A DNA stretch of 64,000 nt from Thermopolyspora flexuosa (lineage in GTDB: Bacteria; Actinomycetota; Actinomycetes; Streptosporangiales; Streptosporangiaceae). Shown here one piece after another: positions 63,221 to 64,000 of the stretch. Made by a program: the position numbers and the translations under genes. The notes under the pieces were generated by a model. That model did no database searches and was not told where the DNA came from. It was given only the letters and a program-made list of their open reading frames with translations. The stretch is from assembly GCF_006716785.1 (NCBI RefSeq), contig NZ_VFPQ01000001.1, positions 2,852,001 to 2,916,000 of the forward strand, in the 5' to 3' direction. How positions within the stretch are numbered: the stretch's first letter is position 1; each line of letters opens with the position of its first letter.

Positions 63221-64000
63221 TCAGCGTGGGGCGTCCACCGCCTCGGCGGACAGCACGTGGTCGATGGCGAGCAGCGCGCAGCCCGCGATGCCCGCGGCCG
63301 GGCCGAGCGCGCTGCGCTCGATGCGCAGGCTGCGGGTGGCCAGGGCGGTGGACCGGCTGTAGACGACCTCGCGCACCGCCGACACCAGCGGCTGGAACGC
63401 CTCCACCACGTCCCCGCCGAGCACCACCACGGCGGGGTTGAGCAGGTTGACCGCGCTCGCCACCACCTCGCCGAGCAGCCGCCCGGCGCGCCGTACCACG
63501 GCCATGGTCTCCGCGTCGCCCGCGCGCACCAGGGCGACCGCGTCGGCGAGCGAGGACACGTCGCGGCCGCGGGCGCGCAGGTCGCGCAGGATCGCGGTGG
63601 CGCTCGCCACCGAGTCGACGCAGTCGGTGTTGCCGCACCGGCACAGCACTCCCCCGCCGTCCCGCACCGGGATGTGCCCGATCTCCCCGGCCGCGCCGAG
63701 CGCGCCGCGCAGGATGCCGCCGCCCGCGATCACCCCCGCGCCGATACGGGTGGACACCTTCACGAACAGCAGGTCGTCGTACTGGTCGGCGTACACCTTG
63801 CGGTGCTCGCCCATCGCGATCACGTTCACGTCGTTGTCGACGAACACCGGCACGTCGAACCGCTCCCGGATGAGCGGCGGGATCGCGATGCCGGTCCAGT
63901 TCGCCATCACCCGCACGCTCTCGGTGCGGCCCGCGGCGAACTCCACGATCGCGGGCACCCCCATGCCCACCCCCCACACGTCGGAGGCGGGCCGGTCGCC
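63221..64000 (-). CDS. ROK-family protein (sugar kinase or repressor), partial
   Basis: 259 codons up to the window end; the N-terminus is missing. ROK signatures: VGMGVPAIV, the catalytic-type Asp in VFVDNDVNVIAMGEH, STRIGAGVIAGGGILRGALGAAGEIGHIPV, and the zinc motif CRCGNTDCVDSVASATAI. Whether a DNA-binding domain precedes (repressor) or not (glucokinase-like) cannot be seen. The start lies beyond 64000. Confidence 0.88.
   Translation of the reverse strand, partial: GDRPASDVWGVGMGVPAIVEFAAGRTESVRVMANWTGIAIPPLIRERFDVPVFVDNDVNVIAMGEHRKVYADQYDDLLFVKVSTRIGAGVIAGGGILRGALGAAGEIGHIPVRDGGGVLCRCGNTDCVDSVASATAILRDLRARGRDVSSLADAVALVRAGDAETMAVVRRAGRLLGEVVASAVNLLNPAVVVLGGDVVEAFQPLVSAVREVVYSRSTALATRSLRIERSALGPAAGIAGCALLAIDHVLSAEAVDAPR

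Noticed and set aside
1-64000. tRNA, rRNA or riboswitch genes
   Set aside because: I looked for tRNA-like T-loops (GGTTCGAxTCC) and known leader motifs on both strands by eye and saw none that fold convincingly; a covariance search could still find some.

Overview
The window is about 64 kb of very GC-rich DNA from an actinobacterium. Third codon positions are GC-saturated, and GTG and TTG starts, LCP cell-wall proteins, Streptomyces-type anti-sigma/XRE regulators, SPW-repeat proteins and IdeR-like iron boxes are all present. Together with the type I-E CRISPR repeat type, these point to the Streptosporangiales, possibly a thermophile. That placement is inference; no rRNA or other marker lies in the window and I saw no tRNA.

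Layout. 0.3-11 kb holds single genes: a small membrane protein, a LysR regulator, a proline-rich membrane zinc peptidase, an LCP protein, a cytoplasmic-looking S8 peptidase with a small companion, a bacterial voltage-gated channel, and a TetR/MFS efflux pair with a palindromic operator between them. 11-17.7 kb (minus strand) is one tightly overlapping operon: ferredoxin, ABC substrate-binding protein with a C-terminal NosL-like domain, permease, ATPase, and a flavoprotein resembling APS reductase/fumarate reductase with a HEAT-repeat tail. A GntR/UTRA regulator precedes it. 17.9-20 kb has an NTF2-like protein divergent from a LysR regulator, and a P-loop kinase.

20-27.4 kb is a self-contained PTS locus. 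Enzyme I (minus) diverges from a DeoR regulator, PfkB kinase, mannitol-type EIIC, EIIB, EIIA, a zinc alcohol dehydrogenase and HPr. The two transcription units carry near-identical promoter/operator modules about 60 bp long, placed as an inverted repeat. The likely route is phosphorylating uptake of a hexitol, oxidation to a ketose phosphate, and a second phosphorylation by the PfkB kinase.

27.4-45.9 kb is a type I-E CRISPR-Cas island: cas3-cas8e-cse2-cas7-cas5-cas6e-cas1-cas2 and four arrays of 24, 20, 27 and 42 repeats. The arrays form two tail-to-tail pairs, one on each side of the cas genes, and each array has a related leader of about 80 bp. cse2 carries an apparent frameshift. A broken IS256-type transposase sits between the tails of arrays 3 and 4.

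46-64 kb is mostly regulators and small enzymes: anti-sigma-like ATPase/XRE pair, LysR/aldo-keto reductase pair, a gene-poor stretch with 235-bp tandem repeats, DinB and NmrA-like proteins, DoxX/TetR with two palindromic operators, two paralogous secreted proteins, a Ser/Thr kinase with a transglycosylase-like outer domain facing an FHA protein, an SPW/TetR operon with a perfect 18-bp palindrome, an isochorismatase-like hydrolase, an S4 ribosomal protein and a HugZ/DUF2470 protein divergent over two IdeR-like boxes, and a ROK protein cut by the window end.
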